From: an uncultured Clostridia bacterium
Lineage (GTDB): Bacteria > Bacillota > Clostridia > Oscillospirales > Acutalibacteraceae
DNA: 64,000 nt
Assembly (NCBI GenBank): GCA_945863885.1
Contig: CAMAZY010000005.1
Span: 43,618 to 107,617, forward strand
Reading direction: 5' to 3'
Shown here: in pieces, positions 38,276-46,311 of the stretch
Layout of the letters: the number at the start of each line of letters is the position of its first letter
Position numbering within the stretch: position 1 is the first letter of the stretch
Program-made: the position numbers and the translations under genes
The notes under the pieces: model-generated
What the model was told of the DNA's origin: nothing
Databases searched by the model: none
Seen by the model: the letters and a program-made list of their open reading frames with translations, nothing else

Positions 38276-38617
38276 ATGAAAGTAGCTGTTATCGGTTCAA
38301 GGAGCATAAGAATTGAAAACTTAGGAAACTATTTACCAAAAAATGTAACCGAGATTATTTCGGGCGGTGCCGTAGGTGTAGATACCTGTGCAAGAGAATA
38401 TGCAAATAGCAAGTCCATTAAACTGACCGAGTTTTTACCCGATTACAATAAATACGGAAGATCTGCTCCGCTGAGGCGAAATATAGAAATAATAGAAAAT
38501 GCAGATTTCGTTTTAGCTTTTTGGGACGGGGCATCAAAGGGTACAGCCTTTGTTATAAAAAACTGTCGGGAAAAAGGCGTACCGATTCGGGTTTACAGAC
38601 TTAAGAATCAATCATAA
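38276..38617 (+). CDS. SLOG-fold (YspA/DprA-like) nucleotide-binding protein
   Basis: 113 residues from the ATG at 38276, which follows GAGGGCGG; the open frame upstream has no ribosome site. SLOG/Rossmann motifs: VAVIGSRSI at the start, ISGGAVGVDTCAREYA in the middle, then RRNIEIIENADFVLAFWDGASKGT. This matches small DUF2493/YspA-like proteins. The family is expected to bind a nucleotide-derived ligand; some members act in defence or stress signalling. A strong hairpin follows the stop. Confidence 0.88.
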   Translation: MKVAVIGSRSIRIENLGNYLPKNVTEIISGGAVGVDTCAREYANSKSIKLTEFLPDYNKYGRSAPLRRNIEIIENADFVLAFWDGASKGTAFVIKNCREKGVPIRVYRLKNQS

Positions 38618-38621
38618 GGCA

Positions 38622-38653
38622 AAGCCGTCCCGAGGTCTTCCCCGGGACGGCTT
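38622..38653 (+). terminator. Terminator of the SLOG gene
   Basis: A 12-bp stem (AAGCCGTCCCG type) starts 5 bases after the stop codon, with a loop of about 10 bases. The T-run after it is weak. Confidence 0.65.
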
Positions 38654-38727
38654 CTGGCAAAACCCTTTCACAAAGCGATTTTACCTTGCGTGCACAGGCT
38701 GTCTGTAGCCCAATGCGCCTGCGGCGC

Positions 38728-38796
38728 GCTTCATTAGGGCGCAAGCCCTGCTTCGTGGCGTTCTTCGCCGCTTCATGCGCCGCAGGCGTGCTTCAT
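38728..38796. repeat. GCTTCAT / mini-hairpin array, copy 1
   Basis: GCTTCAT occurs at 38728, 38770 and 38790, and GCTTCGT at 38750. The spacers of 13-15 bases are each a small inverted repeat (for example GGCGTTCTTCGCC and GCGCCGCAGGCGT). The period is 20-22 bp. It ends 4 bases before the stop codon of the tiny Cys/Gly protein gene, that is, in its 3' region. Confidence 0.8.
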
Positions 38797-38800
38797 TTTT

Positions 38801-38950
38801 TTAGCAGCCGCATCCGCAGTTGCCGCCTCTGTAGTCGTCGCAACCGCAGTTGCCGCCGAAGAAGTTATCTCCGCAGCAGCAGAAGAGGATCAGGAGAATG
38901 ATGATCCAAGTGCAGCAGTTACCGCCGAAAAGTCCGTTGTTGCAAGCCAT
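38801..38950 (-). CDS. Tiny Cys/Gly-rich one-TM protein
   Basis: 49 residues. The ATG at 38950 follows GGAAGGGAGG by 6 bases. The product has one hydrophobic segment (TWIIILLILF, residues 14-23) flanked by cysteines: 11 Cys and 11 Gly in 49, with CC at 12-13, CCC at 24-26 and a CGCGC end. The layout (short polar N-terminus, single TM, Gly/Cys tail) recalls the YjcZ/tiny-TM sporulation proteins of Firmicutes, but those are less Cys-rich. Possible roles are spore-associated or metal-binding; neither is shown. No homologue can be named with certainty. Confidence 0.75.
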   Translation of the reverse strand: MACNNGLFGGNCCTWIIILLILFCCCGDNFFGGNCGCDDYRGGNCGCGC

Positions 38951-39343
38951 AATTAACCTCCCTTCCATGCGATGAGGAGGATTTTTTGTTCATCGCACTC
39001 TCAATTTCATTATACGTCCGAGTGCCGAGAGTGTGAATGGCGGAATAAAAAGCAAAAAGGAAACGAAGACTATATTTGATTCCAACTTTAACGGTAAAGG
39101 CGGTTTTTTCATGCAGAAGGACACTTTTGACGGCAAAAAAAGTTTTTTAACCGATTCGGATTTTTCTCTTTCCTCCCCGTTTGACCTACGTGAAAGTCAA
39201 AAAAGTCTTGAGCACGCCGACCGATTCGAAGCGAAAGGTCAAACTTTGTCCCCGAAAGTCAAAAACAATGAAAATTCTTGATTTTTTTAGAAATTCAAAG
39301 AAAACAAGAGATATTTTAAAATAGCAAGGCCGAAAATATCCGT

Positions 39344-39367
39344 TTTGACCTTTTTTGACCTTTGACC
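39344..39367 (-). promoter_or_regulatory. Upstream CtsR operator
   Basis: On the minus strand GGTCAAA occurs at 39367-39361, 39360-39354 and 39350-39344. The last two are separated by exactly three bases, the canonical CtsR heptad-N3-heptad. The cluster overlaps the -35 box. The 490-base gap 38951-39440 otherwise holds weaker GTCAAA words near 39194 and 39237 and nothing coding that I trust. Confidence 0.85.
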
Positions 39368-39389
39368 TTTGCGCTTAACGGGATATAAT
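39362..39389 (+). promoter_or_regulatory. Promoter of ctsR-mcsA-mcsB-clpC
   Basis: TTGACC (39362-39367), 16 bases, TATAAT (39384-39389), flanked on both sides by CtsR boxes. Confidence 0.8.
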
Positions 39390-39401
39390 AAAGGCATAAA
39401 A

Positions 39402-39418
39402 GGTCAAAGATAGTCAAA
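39402..39418 (+). promoter_or_regulatory. CtsR operator downstream of the -10 box
   Basis: GGTCAAA-GAT-AGTCAAA is the classic CtsR heptad direct repeat. It begins 12 bases after the -10 box, so bound CtsR would block the start region. Confidence 0.93.
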
Positions 39419-39440
39419 GTCAAAAAGGAGATGAAACAAG

Positions 39441-39893
39441 TTGAACCTTTCCAATGTTATCGCTCATATGATAAGCGAAATGCTCGAGGAAACCGACGAA
39501 ATCGAAATCCAGCGAAACACCCTCGCTCAGCGGATCGGCTGTGTCCCGAGTCAGATCAACTACGTTCTGTCCTCCCGCTTCACCCCCGAACGCGGCTACA
39601 TTGTCGAAAGCAAACGGGGCGGCGGCGGCTGTATCAGAATCACAAGGGTCAATTGCAGCGGCGACACGCTTTTAATGCACGTCGTCAACGCCATCGGAAA
39701 TTCCATCGACGACAAAAGCTGTAACAATTTTCTTGTCAATCTCGTGTATAACAATATCATTTCAAAAAGCGATGCAAAGCTGATTCTTGCGGCAACGGGC
39801 GACACCGCCTTAAAGCGGATTGACCCGCCGCAAAGAGACGAAGTACGGGCTTCGATTTTCAAGCAAATGCTTCTGTCGGTCATGCAAAGCTGA
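39441..39893 (+). CDS. ctsR: Class III heat-shock repressor CtsR
   Basis: 150 residues, normal for CtsR. It has the N-terminal winged helix ISEMLEETDEIEIQRNTLAQ...CVPSQINYVLSSRFTPERGY, then the beta-wing ESKRGGGGCIRI with the heat-sensing glycine cluster. It represses clp genes through tandem heptads, which are present upstream. The TTG start at 39441 is chosen because AAAGGAG precedes it at usable distance and the frame matches the family N-terminus; no ATG is available. It heads the ctsR-mcsA-mcsB-clpC operon and so represses itself. Confidence 0.96.
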   Translation: MNLSNVIAHMISEMLEETDEIEIQRNTLAQRIGCVPSQINYVLSSRFTPERGYIVESKRGGGGCIRITRVNCSGDTLLMHVVNAIGNSIDDKSCNNFLVNLVYNNIISKSDAKLILAATGDTALKRIDPPQRDEVRASIFKQMLLSVMQS

Positions 39894-39917
39894 AAACCAA
39901 ACATAGGAGGAATTATT

Positions 39918-40439
39918 ATGTTATGTCAAAACTGTTCTAAACGGGAAGCAACAACCCATATTAAACGTGTTGTAAACGGCGAAGCCACAGAGGCTCACCT
40001 TTGTCAGGAATGTGCCGCAAAGCTCGGCTACGACAATTTCTTCGATAATTTCAGTCTGAATCTTCCGGATATCTTTTCGTCCTTCTTCGGCGACAGTGCA
40101 AGAGCGCTTGCCGGCTCAAGAACCGACCGGTGCGAAAAATGCGGCTGTTCGTTCGACGACATCGTCAAGACCGGCATGGTCGGCTGTGCGGACTGCTACG
40201 ACAAATTCTTCGATAAGCTCTTACCCTCGATTCAACGAATCCACGGCAGAACCAGACACGTCGGCTCCGTTCCCGCCGAGCAGTTAACCGAAACCACAGC
40301 CACGGAAAAGAAAGAAGAGACCGCCGAGGAAAAAATCGCTTCTCTCGAAGCCGAAATGAAAAAGGCAATCGACGCTCAGAATTTTGAGCAGGCGGCTGTC
40401 TTACGGGACAAAATCAAGGAGCTTAAGGAGGACAAATAA
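39918..40439 (+). CDS. mcsA: McsA, zinc-finger activator of the arginine kinase McsB
   Basis: 173 residues. Two N-terminal CxxC-type zinc fingers are visible (CQNC...CQEC and CEKCGCSFDD...CADC), and a C-terminal UVR-like coiled coil (MKKAIDAQNFEQAAVLRDKI). McsA activates McsB and takes part in CtsR control and heavy-metal stress. ATG follows AGGAGGAATT. It lies 24 bases after ctsR and one base before mcsB, so the operon order is canonical. Confidence 0.95.
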   Translation: MLCQNCSKREATTHIKRVVNGEATEAHLCQECAAKLGYDNFFDNFSLNLPDIFSSFFGDSARALAGSRTDRCEKCGCSFDDIVKTGMVGCADCYDKFFDKLLPSIQRIHGRTRHVGSVPAEQLTETTATEKKEETAEEKIASLEAEMKKAIDAQNFEQAAVLRDKIKELKEDK

Positions 40440-40440
40440 A

Positions 40441-41442
40441 ATGACATGGTATCAAAATTCAGGAAAAGATTCCGACATCGTATTGAGCACAAGAGTGCGC
40501 CTTGCAAGAAACCTCAGAGACTTTCCGTTCCCCAACCGTCTTGACAAAAACGAATGCAGGAAGGTCAACGAAACCGTCCGTGACGTTTTGTTAGCCGGTG
40601 ACGACAGCCTCTTTTATACCGAAATGTCTGCGCTCAATTCCTATCAGGCGGTGTCCCTTGCCGAAAAGCACCTGATAAGCCCCGAATTCGCTTCGGACAG
40701 CACAGGCAGAGCCTTGATTCTTTCAAAGGACGAAGACGTCAGCGTCATGCTTTGCGAGGAGGATCATGTCAGACTGCAGGTCATCTATCCGGGGCTCAGC
40801 CTCAAAGAAGCCTTCGAAAAAGCCGAACAGCTTGACAGCAAGCTCGCTTCTTCGCTGAATATTGCCTTTGATGACAGAATCGGTTATCTGACACAATGTC
40901 CGACCAATCTCGGCACGGGTATGAGAGCATCGGTGATGCTTCATCTTCCGGCGCTTTCGCAAAGCACCGCCATTTCAAGACTTGCCGCAACCGTCGCCAA
41001 ATTGGGGCTTACCTTGCGGGGCGCCTACGGCGAGGGTAGCCGACCGACGGGAGACATCTATCAGCTGAGCAATCAGGTCACACTCGGCATTTCCGAGGAG
41101 GCGGCGATTCAAAATCTTCAGTCAATCGCCGAACAGATCATCGCCCAGGAGCGTCAGGCAAGACAGTCGCTTTTGAAAGACGATGTTTTCATTGATAAAA
41201 TTTACCGTTCCTACGGCATTTTACGAAGCGCACACATGATGAGCTGTGACGAGTTTACCTCGCTGATTTCTTATGTGAGAATCGGCGCTTGTGCGGGACT
41301 TCTTGATGTTCCGGTTGAAAAGCTTACCTATCTGCTTGTAAAAATGCAGCCGGCAACCATAAACGCCGACGCAGGCGAAAAATATACGTCTGCTCAGCGT
41401 GACGTCATCAGAGCCGACGCCGTCAAAAAGGCTCTTGAATAA
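40441..41442 (+). CDS. mcsB: Protein arginine kinase McsB
   Basis: 333 residues from the ATG at 40441, one base after mcsA; an upstream frame start at 40384 lies inside mcsA. Phosphagen-kinase-like motifs include LSTRVRLARNLRDFPFP (nucleotide-binding arginines) and CPTNLGTGMRASVMLHLPAL around the catalytic cysteine. McsB phosphorylates arginines on unfolded proteins and marks them for ClpC-ClpP; it also inactivates CtsR. The upstream mcsA end provides the ribosome site (AAGGAGG). Confidence 0.96.
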   Translation: MTWYQNSGKDSDIVLSTRVRLARNLRDFPFPNRLDKNECRKVNETVRDVLLAGDDSLFYTEMSALNSYQAVSLAEKHLISPEFASDSTGRALILSKDEDVSVMLCEEDHVRLQVIYPGLSLKEAFEKAEQLDSKLASSLNIAFDDRIGYLTQCPTNLGTGMRASVMLHLPALSQSTAISRLAATVAKLGLTLRGAYGEGSRPTGDIYQLSNQVTLGISEEAAIQNLQSIAEQIIAQERQARQSLLKDDVFIDKIYRSYGILRSAHMMSCDEFTSLISYVRIGACAGLLDVPVEKLTYLLVKMQPATINADAGEKYTSAQRDVIRADAVKKALE

Positions 41443-41503
41443 TACAGTCAGTCAGTAATACCAAGATGCGTTTTCCGACTGACCGAAAAATGGAGTTGAT
41501 TTT

Positions 41504-44005
41504 ATGTACAAATTTACCGGTTTTACGGAAAAAGCAAACCGAGCCTTAAATTCCTCGGTTGAAATTGCCGAAAATCTCGGCCACACTTATATCGGAAGCG
41601 AACATCTTCTCATGGGTCTTGTAAGGGAGGACAACGGCGTTGCGACAAAGCTTCTTTCTGCCAAAGGCGTAACCTTTGACCGCCTTGAACAGCTTGTCAA
41701 GTCGCAGATAGGCGTCGGCATTCCGACGGTGCTCACCCCCGACGACTTCACCCCGAGATGCAAAAACATGATTCAGGTTTCCGTTTCCATCGCAAGAAGA
41801 AGCGACGCCGGCTATGTCGGCACGGAGCACCTGCTTGCCGCTCTGCTTTCCGATGACGAAAGCTGTGCCGTTTCTCTTCTGACGGAGCTTGGCGTGTCCG
41901 CTCCCATGCTTCTTGATGAGCTTTCGGGCGGCTCGGGCTCGTCCCGTTCCTATGGCGCATCCGCTTCACCGAAAAATGCGGCAAGCAGCAAGAATTCCTC
42001 TACCCCCACCCTTGACCAGTACGGTCAGGACCTTACCAAAAAGGCGAAGAACAACGAGATTGACCCGGTTATCGGACGGGAAAAGGAAATCGAGCGGGTC
42101 ATTCAGATTCTTTCAAGACGAACCAAAAATAATCCCTGCCTGATAGGCGAACCCGGCGTCGGCAAAACCGCAATCGCCGAGGGACTTGCGTTAAAAATCG
42201 CACAGGGCGAAGTGCCCGAACTTCTTTCCGACAAGAGAATCGTTGCGCTTGACCTGACAAGTATGGTCGCCGGCACAAAATACAGAGGCGACTTTGAGGA
42301 AAGAATCAAGAACTGCATTGAAGAGGTCATCAAAGCCAAGGACGTGATCTTGTTCATTGATGAGGTGCACAACCTCATCGGTACCGGCTCGGCGGAGGGC
42401 GCTGTTGATGCGGCGAACATCTTAAAGCCGTCGCTTGCCCGAAGCGAGCTTCAGGTCATCGGTGCGACAACGATTACCGAATACCGCAAATATATTGAAA
42501 AGGACGCCGCCCTTGAAAGACGTTTTCAGCCCGTCACCGTTGACGAGCCGTCACAGGCAGAAGCGGTTGAAATCTTAAAGGGACTTAAGGACAAATATGA
42601 AGCCCACCACAAGGTCAAAATCACCGACGAAGCGATTGAAGCGGCGGTCGAAATGTCGTCACGGTATATCACCGACCGTTTTTTGCCCGACAAGGCGATT
42701 GACCTGATTGACGAGGCGGCTTCCAAGGTCAGACTTAGCGCCTACGTCGTTCCCGACCACATCAAGGAGCTTGAGGACGACATCAAACGAGTAAACGAAG
42801 AAAAAGCCTCCGCTGTCAGCGCACAGGATTTTGAAACAGCGGCAAAGCTTCGTGACAGCGAAAAAGAACTGCGCTCCAAGCTTACGACTGCCCGGGCAAG
42901 CTGGAAAGAGGAGACGACACGCTCAACCGGAGAAGTTACGGCGCACACCGTAGCGTCCATCGTTTCGGGCTGGACGGGAATCCCCGTGTCCGAGCTGACG
43001 AAAGAGGAAAGCCAGCGGCTTTTGGAAATGGAAGACGAGCTTCACAAGAGAATCGTCGGTCAGAACAAGGCGGTTTCCGCCGTTGCCAGAGCCATGAGAC
43101 GAGGACGCTGCGGACTAAAGGATCCGAAACGGCCGATGGGCTCGTTCATCTTCTTAGGCCCGACAGGTGTCGGTAAAACCGAGCTTTGCAAGGCACTCGG
43201 CGCGGCAATGTTCGGTGACGAGGACGCCGTCATCCGTTTCGATATGTCCGAATTTATGGAAAAGCACACGGTTTCCCGTCTTGTCGGCTCCCCTCCGGGT
43301 TATGTCGGCTATGAGGAGGGCGGTCAGCTGACCGAAAAGGTCAGAAGAAAGCCGTACAGCGTGGTGCTCTTCGACGAAATCGAAAAGGCACACCCCGACG
43401 TGTTCAATATGCTTCTTCAGATTCTTGACGACGGAATTCTCACCGACTCTCAGGGCAGAAAGGTAAACTTCAAGAACACGATTATCATCATGACCTCGAA
43501 CGTCGGTGCAAAGCTGATTGCCGGCGGCAACAAGTCGATCGGCTTCTCGGGTGAAAACGAGGGCGGAGCACTTCCCGACAGCAAGATTTACGACGCCGTT
43601 ATGGGCGAGCTTAAGAACACGTTCCGTCCCGAATTTCTCAACCGTGTTGACGAAATTATCGTATTCAACCAGCTGACGAAAGAGGAAATCCACGAAATCG
43701 CCGGCAGATTGCTTGAACAGACGAAAGAAAGACTCACGAATATGAAAATCGACATTACCTTCGACGACAGCGTTGTTGATATGGTAGCCGACAAGGGCTT
43801 TGACCCAGTTTACGGCGCAAGACCGCTTCGCCGTGCGATTCAGACAAAGGTCGAAGATCCGCTTTCGGAAAAGATGCTCGAGGGAGCGATCACCGAGGGC
43901 AAAAAGTACCGCTGTGAATATACAGACGGCGAAGTCCGGTTTGAAGAAATCCCCGCCGAAGCGAAAACGGCGGAGCCGAACCAAAACGAAAGCCCCGAAG
44001 CGTAA
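41504..44005 (+). CDS. clpC: ATP-dependent Clp protease ATP-binding subunit ClpC
   Basis: 833 residues. It has an N-terminal double Clp-N domain (residues 1-145), a Ser/Ala/Gly linker, a first AAA+ module with Walker A GEPGVGKT (about 215) and VILFIDEVHN, a middle domain with the UVR-like segment SAQDFETAAKLRDSEKELRS (about 430), and a second AAA+ module with GPTGVGKT (about 552) and VVLFDEIEKAHPDV. A ClpP-docking LGF loop is less clear: IGFSGENEGG occupies its place. It unfolds arginine-phosphorylated proteins for ClpP. ATG follows GGAGTTG. A terminator follows the stop. Confidence 0.97.
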   Translation: MYKFTGFTEKANRALNSSVEIAENLGHTYIGSEHLLMGLVREDNGVATKLLSAKGVTFDRLEQLVKSQIGVGIPTVLTPDDFTPRCKNMIQVSVSIARRSDAGYVGTEHLLAALLSDDESCAVSLLTELGVSAPMLLDELSGGSGSSRSYGASASPKNAASSKNSSTPTLDQYGQDLTKKAKNNEIDPVIGREKEIERVIQILSRRTKNNPCLIGEPGVGKTAIAEGLALKIAQGEVPELLSDKRIVALDLTSMVAGTKYRGDFEERIKNCIEEVIKAKDVILFIDEVHNLIGTGSAEGAVDAANILKPSLARSELQVIGATTITEYRKYIEKDAALERRFQPVTVDEPSQAEAVEILKGLKDKYEAHHKVKITDEAIEAAVEMSSRYITDRFLPDKAIDLIDEAASKVRLSAYVVPDHIKELEDDIKRVNEEKASAVSAQDFETAAKLRDSEKELRSKLTTARASWKEETTRSTGEVTAHTVASIVSGWTGIPVSELTKEESQRLLEMEDELHKRIVGQNKAVSAVARAMRRGRCGLKDPKRPMGSFIFLGPTGVGKTELCKALGAAMFGDEDAVIRFDMSEFMEKHTVSRLVGSPPGYVGYEEGGQLTEKVRRKPYSVVLFDEIEKAHPDVFNMLLQILDDGILTDSQGRKVNFKNTIIIMTSNVGAKLIAGGNKSIGFSGENEGGALPDSKIYDAVMGELKNTFRPEFLNRVDEIIVFNQLTKEEIHEIAGRLLEQTKERLTNMKIDITFDDSVVDMVADKGFDPVYGARPLRRAIQTKVEDPLSEKMLEGAITEGKKYRCEYTDGEVRFEEIPAEAKTAEPNQNESPEA

Positions 44006-44034
44006 GCTTTCAGGACTTTGTGGATATAGATGAA

Positions 44035-44059
44035 CCGCCCGGGGGTTATCCTCGGGCGG
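44035..44059 (+). terminator. Terminator of the ctsR operon
   Basis: CCGCCCG (44035-44041) pairs with CGGGCGG (44053-44059), extended by inner GG/CC pairs, 30 bases after the clpC stop, and is followed by a T-rich stretch. Confidence 0.75.
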
Positions 44060-44070
44060 CATTTGATGTT

Positions 44071-44460
44071 TTACTCCTCGTTTTCCCGGCTTTCCCTGCC
44101 TTTGACCTTTTTTATGATCCGTTCCGTCAGAGTGTGCACGCCGACAATCAGCAAAGCCGTCGCCTGTGTTAAAATGATAAAAGGGAAAGGGTTCGTTTCA
44201 CCGGTCGAGCGATACAGTTTAAAGCCGAAAAACGTTATTACCGTCAGATATACCGCCGTTTCAACAAGCCGGACAGGCAGGCTTCCTTTTGTGAAATACA
44301 TTCCGACTGCAAAAACGGCCATGCCAAGCATAATAAGCGCTTCTCCGACTTTATAGGGAAGCGAATCCGGCGAGCCGGAAAGCGTGCACAGCAAAACGCT
44401 TGTGACAGCCAATGCAACAAGGATTACGGCCAAAATGATTTCTCTTTTTTCCTGCTTCAT
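44071..44460 (-). CDS. Small membrane protein, four TM segments
   Basis: 129 residues from the ATG at 44460 (GAAAGG lies 10 bases upstream; a GTG at 44472 is the alternative). Hydrophobic segments at about 8-27, 40-57, 68-86 and 95-113; the C-terminus is charged (KKVKGRESRENEE). There are no catalytic motifs and I do not recognise the family. It faces clpC convergently and is followed upstream by 800 bases without a gene. Confidence 0.8.
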   Translation of the reverse strand: MKQEKREIILAVILVALAVTSVLLCTLSGSPDSLPYKVGEALIMLGMAVFAVGMYFTKGSLPVRLVETAVYLTVITFFGFKLYRSTGETNPFPFIILTQATALLIVGVHTLTERIIKKVKGRESRENEE

Positions 44461-44771
44461 CTTTTTCGTCACCTTTCCCCTTTCCTACGGTTTCTGACAA
44501 ACGCTTCAAGGCCTCATTCACATTTAATTTTACATATTATATATTTTAAGAAAATAGTTGTCAAGATATCACACTATCTTTCAGCGGTCAGCAGTCAGAA
44601 TATGTGTAGGTTAGTCTGTACTTCTCTGCTTTTACTTGTTCTATTCTTCTGCCTTGTGCTCATGCCGCACGGGCACAAGGAAGAGATATCGAAGAAGTTA
44701 TCTCCAAAAAGAACAAGCAACTATTACACTAACAAGCTAAATTTTACCGAGTGCTGACGGGTAGCGTGGAG

Positions 44772-44906
44772 ACCCCTCTGTCAGCAAAGCTGACATCTCC
44801 CCTTTCAGGGGAGAATCATATTATATCGAATTCCATGGAATATTTTTCTCCCCTGAAAGGTTATTCCCCTGTTAGGAAAAATGTCTGCGTCAGCAGACAA
44901 AGGGGT
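44772..44906. repeat. Repeat C: 135-bp imperfect inverted repeat
   Basis: The left arm ACCCCTCTGTCAGCAAAGCTGACATCTCCCCTTTCAG-type (44772 onward; words split here by hairpins) mirrors the right arm ending CTGCGTCAGCAGAC...AGGGGT at 44906. Inner arms are TCTCCCCT...AGGGGAGA. Elements with these words are, in my memory, common in gut Clostridia genomes. The gap 44473-45257 holds this repeat, a hairpin at 45037 and the array at 45181, with no gene. Confidence 0.75.
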
Positions 44907-45036
44907 GCCCGTTTCCGGAGGAAAAGATGCCGCAAGGCGACAGAGGGATCTTACACCGCTAAACAAAACTTATCCGCTTATCTGAAGACCTCAGCCCTTT
45001 CGGCAAGAATTTATAATCTGCAAGCTTCCTGACAAA

Positions 45037-45074
45037 GGAAAAGCCGTTCCGCAGGGGAACAGCTTTCCGTTTTT
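45037..45074 (+). terminator. Orphan terminator-like hairpin
   Basis: GGAAAAGCCGTTCC pairs with GGAACAGCTTTCC around a GCAG-type loop and is followed by GTTTTT on the plus strand. No plus-strand gene lies directly upstream, so it may end read-through transcripts or a small RNA. Confidence 0.5.
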
Positions 45075-45180
45075 ACAAAGTGAAAATGCGACCTCTATGT
45101 GCCCGCAGTGCCATTTTGCTGTCATGCACCGACCCGATTTCTGAACTCTGACTTCTGATTTCTGAAATCTTTCCGGGCAC

Positions 45181-45247
45181 GCTTCATGCGGCTTTGCCGT
45201 GCTTCATGGCGCTTTGCGTCGCTTCATGCACCGCAGGTGCGCTTCAT
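45181..45247. repeat. GCTTCAT / mini-hairpin array, copy 2
   Basis: GCTTCAT occurs at 45181, 45201, 45221 and 45241, a period of exactly 20. The 13-base spacers GCGGCTTTGCCGT, GGCGCTTTGCGTC and GCACCGCAGGTGC are different sequences, each a small near-palindrome. It ends 10 bases before the iolC-like stop codon, in that gene's 3' region, as does array copy 1 for its gene. Confidence 0.85.
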
Positions 45248-45257
45248 TTGCCTGCCA

Positions 45258-46274
45258 TCAAGCTCTTGCGACCATTTCGCCGTACAGCTCTTTTTCTTCC
45301 TTGATGAACTGTTCAATCGCTTCCACGCTCGGCATGGCCGCCGAACAGCTGTGAGCGGAAATCAGCATTGAAGCGCTCGCCGTACCGAATTCAAGGGCAT
45401 CAATCATGTCCCAGCCCTCAAGCAGACAGCGGATAAACGCCGAAGCGTAGCCGTCGCCGCCGCCGAAGCCTTTCATCGCCTTGACCGGGAACGGCTTGAT
45501 CGAATAGCTCTTGCCATCGTTCGTGTAGGCGGTCGAACCGTCCTTGCCGTGCTTGATGATGACGATTTTTGCGCCGTAGGACTGCCAGAGCTTTGCACTT
45601 TCCTCGTCCGTCTTGCAAACGCCGGTGATCGCTTCGGTCAGGTCGTATTCCTCTCTCGAGCCGAGAATGATGTCGGCATTTCGTGCAACCATCGAGTAAT
45701 AGACGGAAATTTCGTCCTTGTTCTTCCAGGTGTAGGCACGGTAGTCAATATCGAAAATGACGACAACGCCGTTCTTCTTGGCGAGCATCATTGCCTTGAG
45801 AGCAGCTTCTCTTGACGGGCTTTGCGAAAGGGCAGTACCGGAAATGACAATCGCTTTTGCGCTGTTTATGTAATCCTCGCTGACCTCCGACGGCTCGAGC
45901 ATGAGGTCTGCCACGCCGTCCCGGTACATCAGGATACTGCTTTCGGTCGGGCTTTTGATTTCCGTAAAGGTCAGACCGATTTTTTCGCCGTTTTTGGCTC
46001 TGAAGATGTTCGAGGTGTCAATGCCGTCCTTTTTGAAGTAGTCGACAACATAGTCTCCGTGCTGGTCGTCGGAAACCTTGCCGATAAAGCCGACCTTTTT
46101 GCCGAGTCTTGCAAGACCGACGGCAATATTCGCCGGGGAACCGCCGACGTACTTGTTGAAGTTACAGCTTTCGCTTAACGGACGGTTCATGTCGGTGGGA
46201 TTAAAGTCGATGGCGACTCTTCCGATAGGGATTACGTCAAGAGGCTTGGACTCGTCGAATTGAACATATTTCAT
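45258..46274 (-). CDS. iolC: PfkB-family sugar kinase, IolC-like (5-dehydro-2-deoxygluconokinase)
   Basis: 338 residues, normal for IolC. PfkB motifs: VIPIGRVAIDFNP, YVGGSPANIAVGLARLG, and the C-terminal GFGGGDGYASAF with the catalytic Asp (GAGD variant GGGD). The YVGGSPAN and DIDYRAYTW segments are typical of IolC, which phosphorylates 5-dehydro-2-deoxy-gluconate in inositol breakdown. Upstream on the same strand is a class II aldolase, which could cleave the product, but no other iol gene is present. A related 2-keto-3-deoxygluconate-type sugar substrate is possible, since uxuA is nearby. ATG follows GGAAGAAAA. Confidence 0.9.
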   Translation of the reverse strand: MKYVQFDESKPLDVIPIGRVAIDFNPTDMNRPLSESCNFNKYVGGSPANIAVGLARLGKKVGFIGKVSDDQHGDYVVDYFKKDGIDTSNIFRAKNGEKIGLTFTEIKSPTESSILMYRDGVADLMLEPSEVSEDYINSAKAIVISGTALSQSPSREAALKAMMLAKKNGVVVIFDIDYRAYTWKNKDEISVYYSMVARNADIILGSREEYDLTEAITGVCKTDEESAKLWQSYGAKIVIIKHGKDGSTAYTNDGKSYSIKPFPVKAMKGFGGGDGYASAFIRCLLEGWDMIDALEFGTASASMLISAHSCSAAMPSVEAIEQFIKEEKELYGEMVARA

Positions 46275-46311
46275 AAATGTTTTCTTCCTTTCGGTATTTT
46301 GATTGTATTGT

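Noticed and set aside
38728..38796. CRISPR array
   Set aside because: The repeat is only 7 bases and spacers are 13-15-base palindromes, far below CRISPR sizes; no cas gene is near.
39033..39281. 82-codon frame before ctsR
   Set aside because: It has no convincing ribosome site and its DNA contains GTCAAA words of the CtsR region; the peptide is low-complexity and charged.
43154..44062. 302-codon open frame antisense to clpC
   Set aside because: A shadow of the second AAA+ module of clpC.
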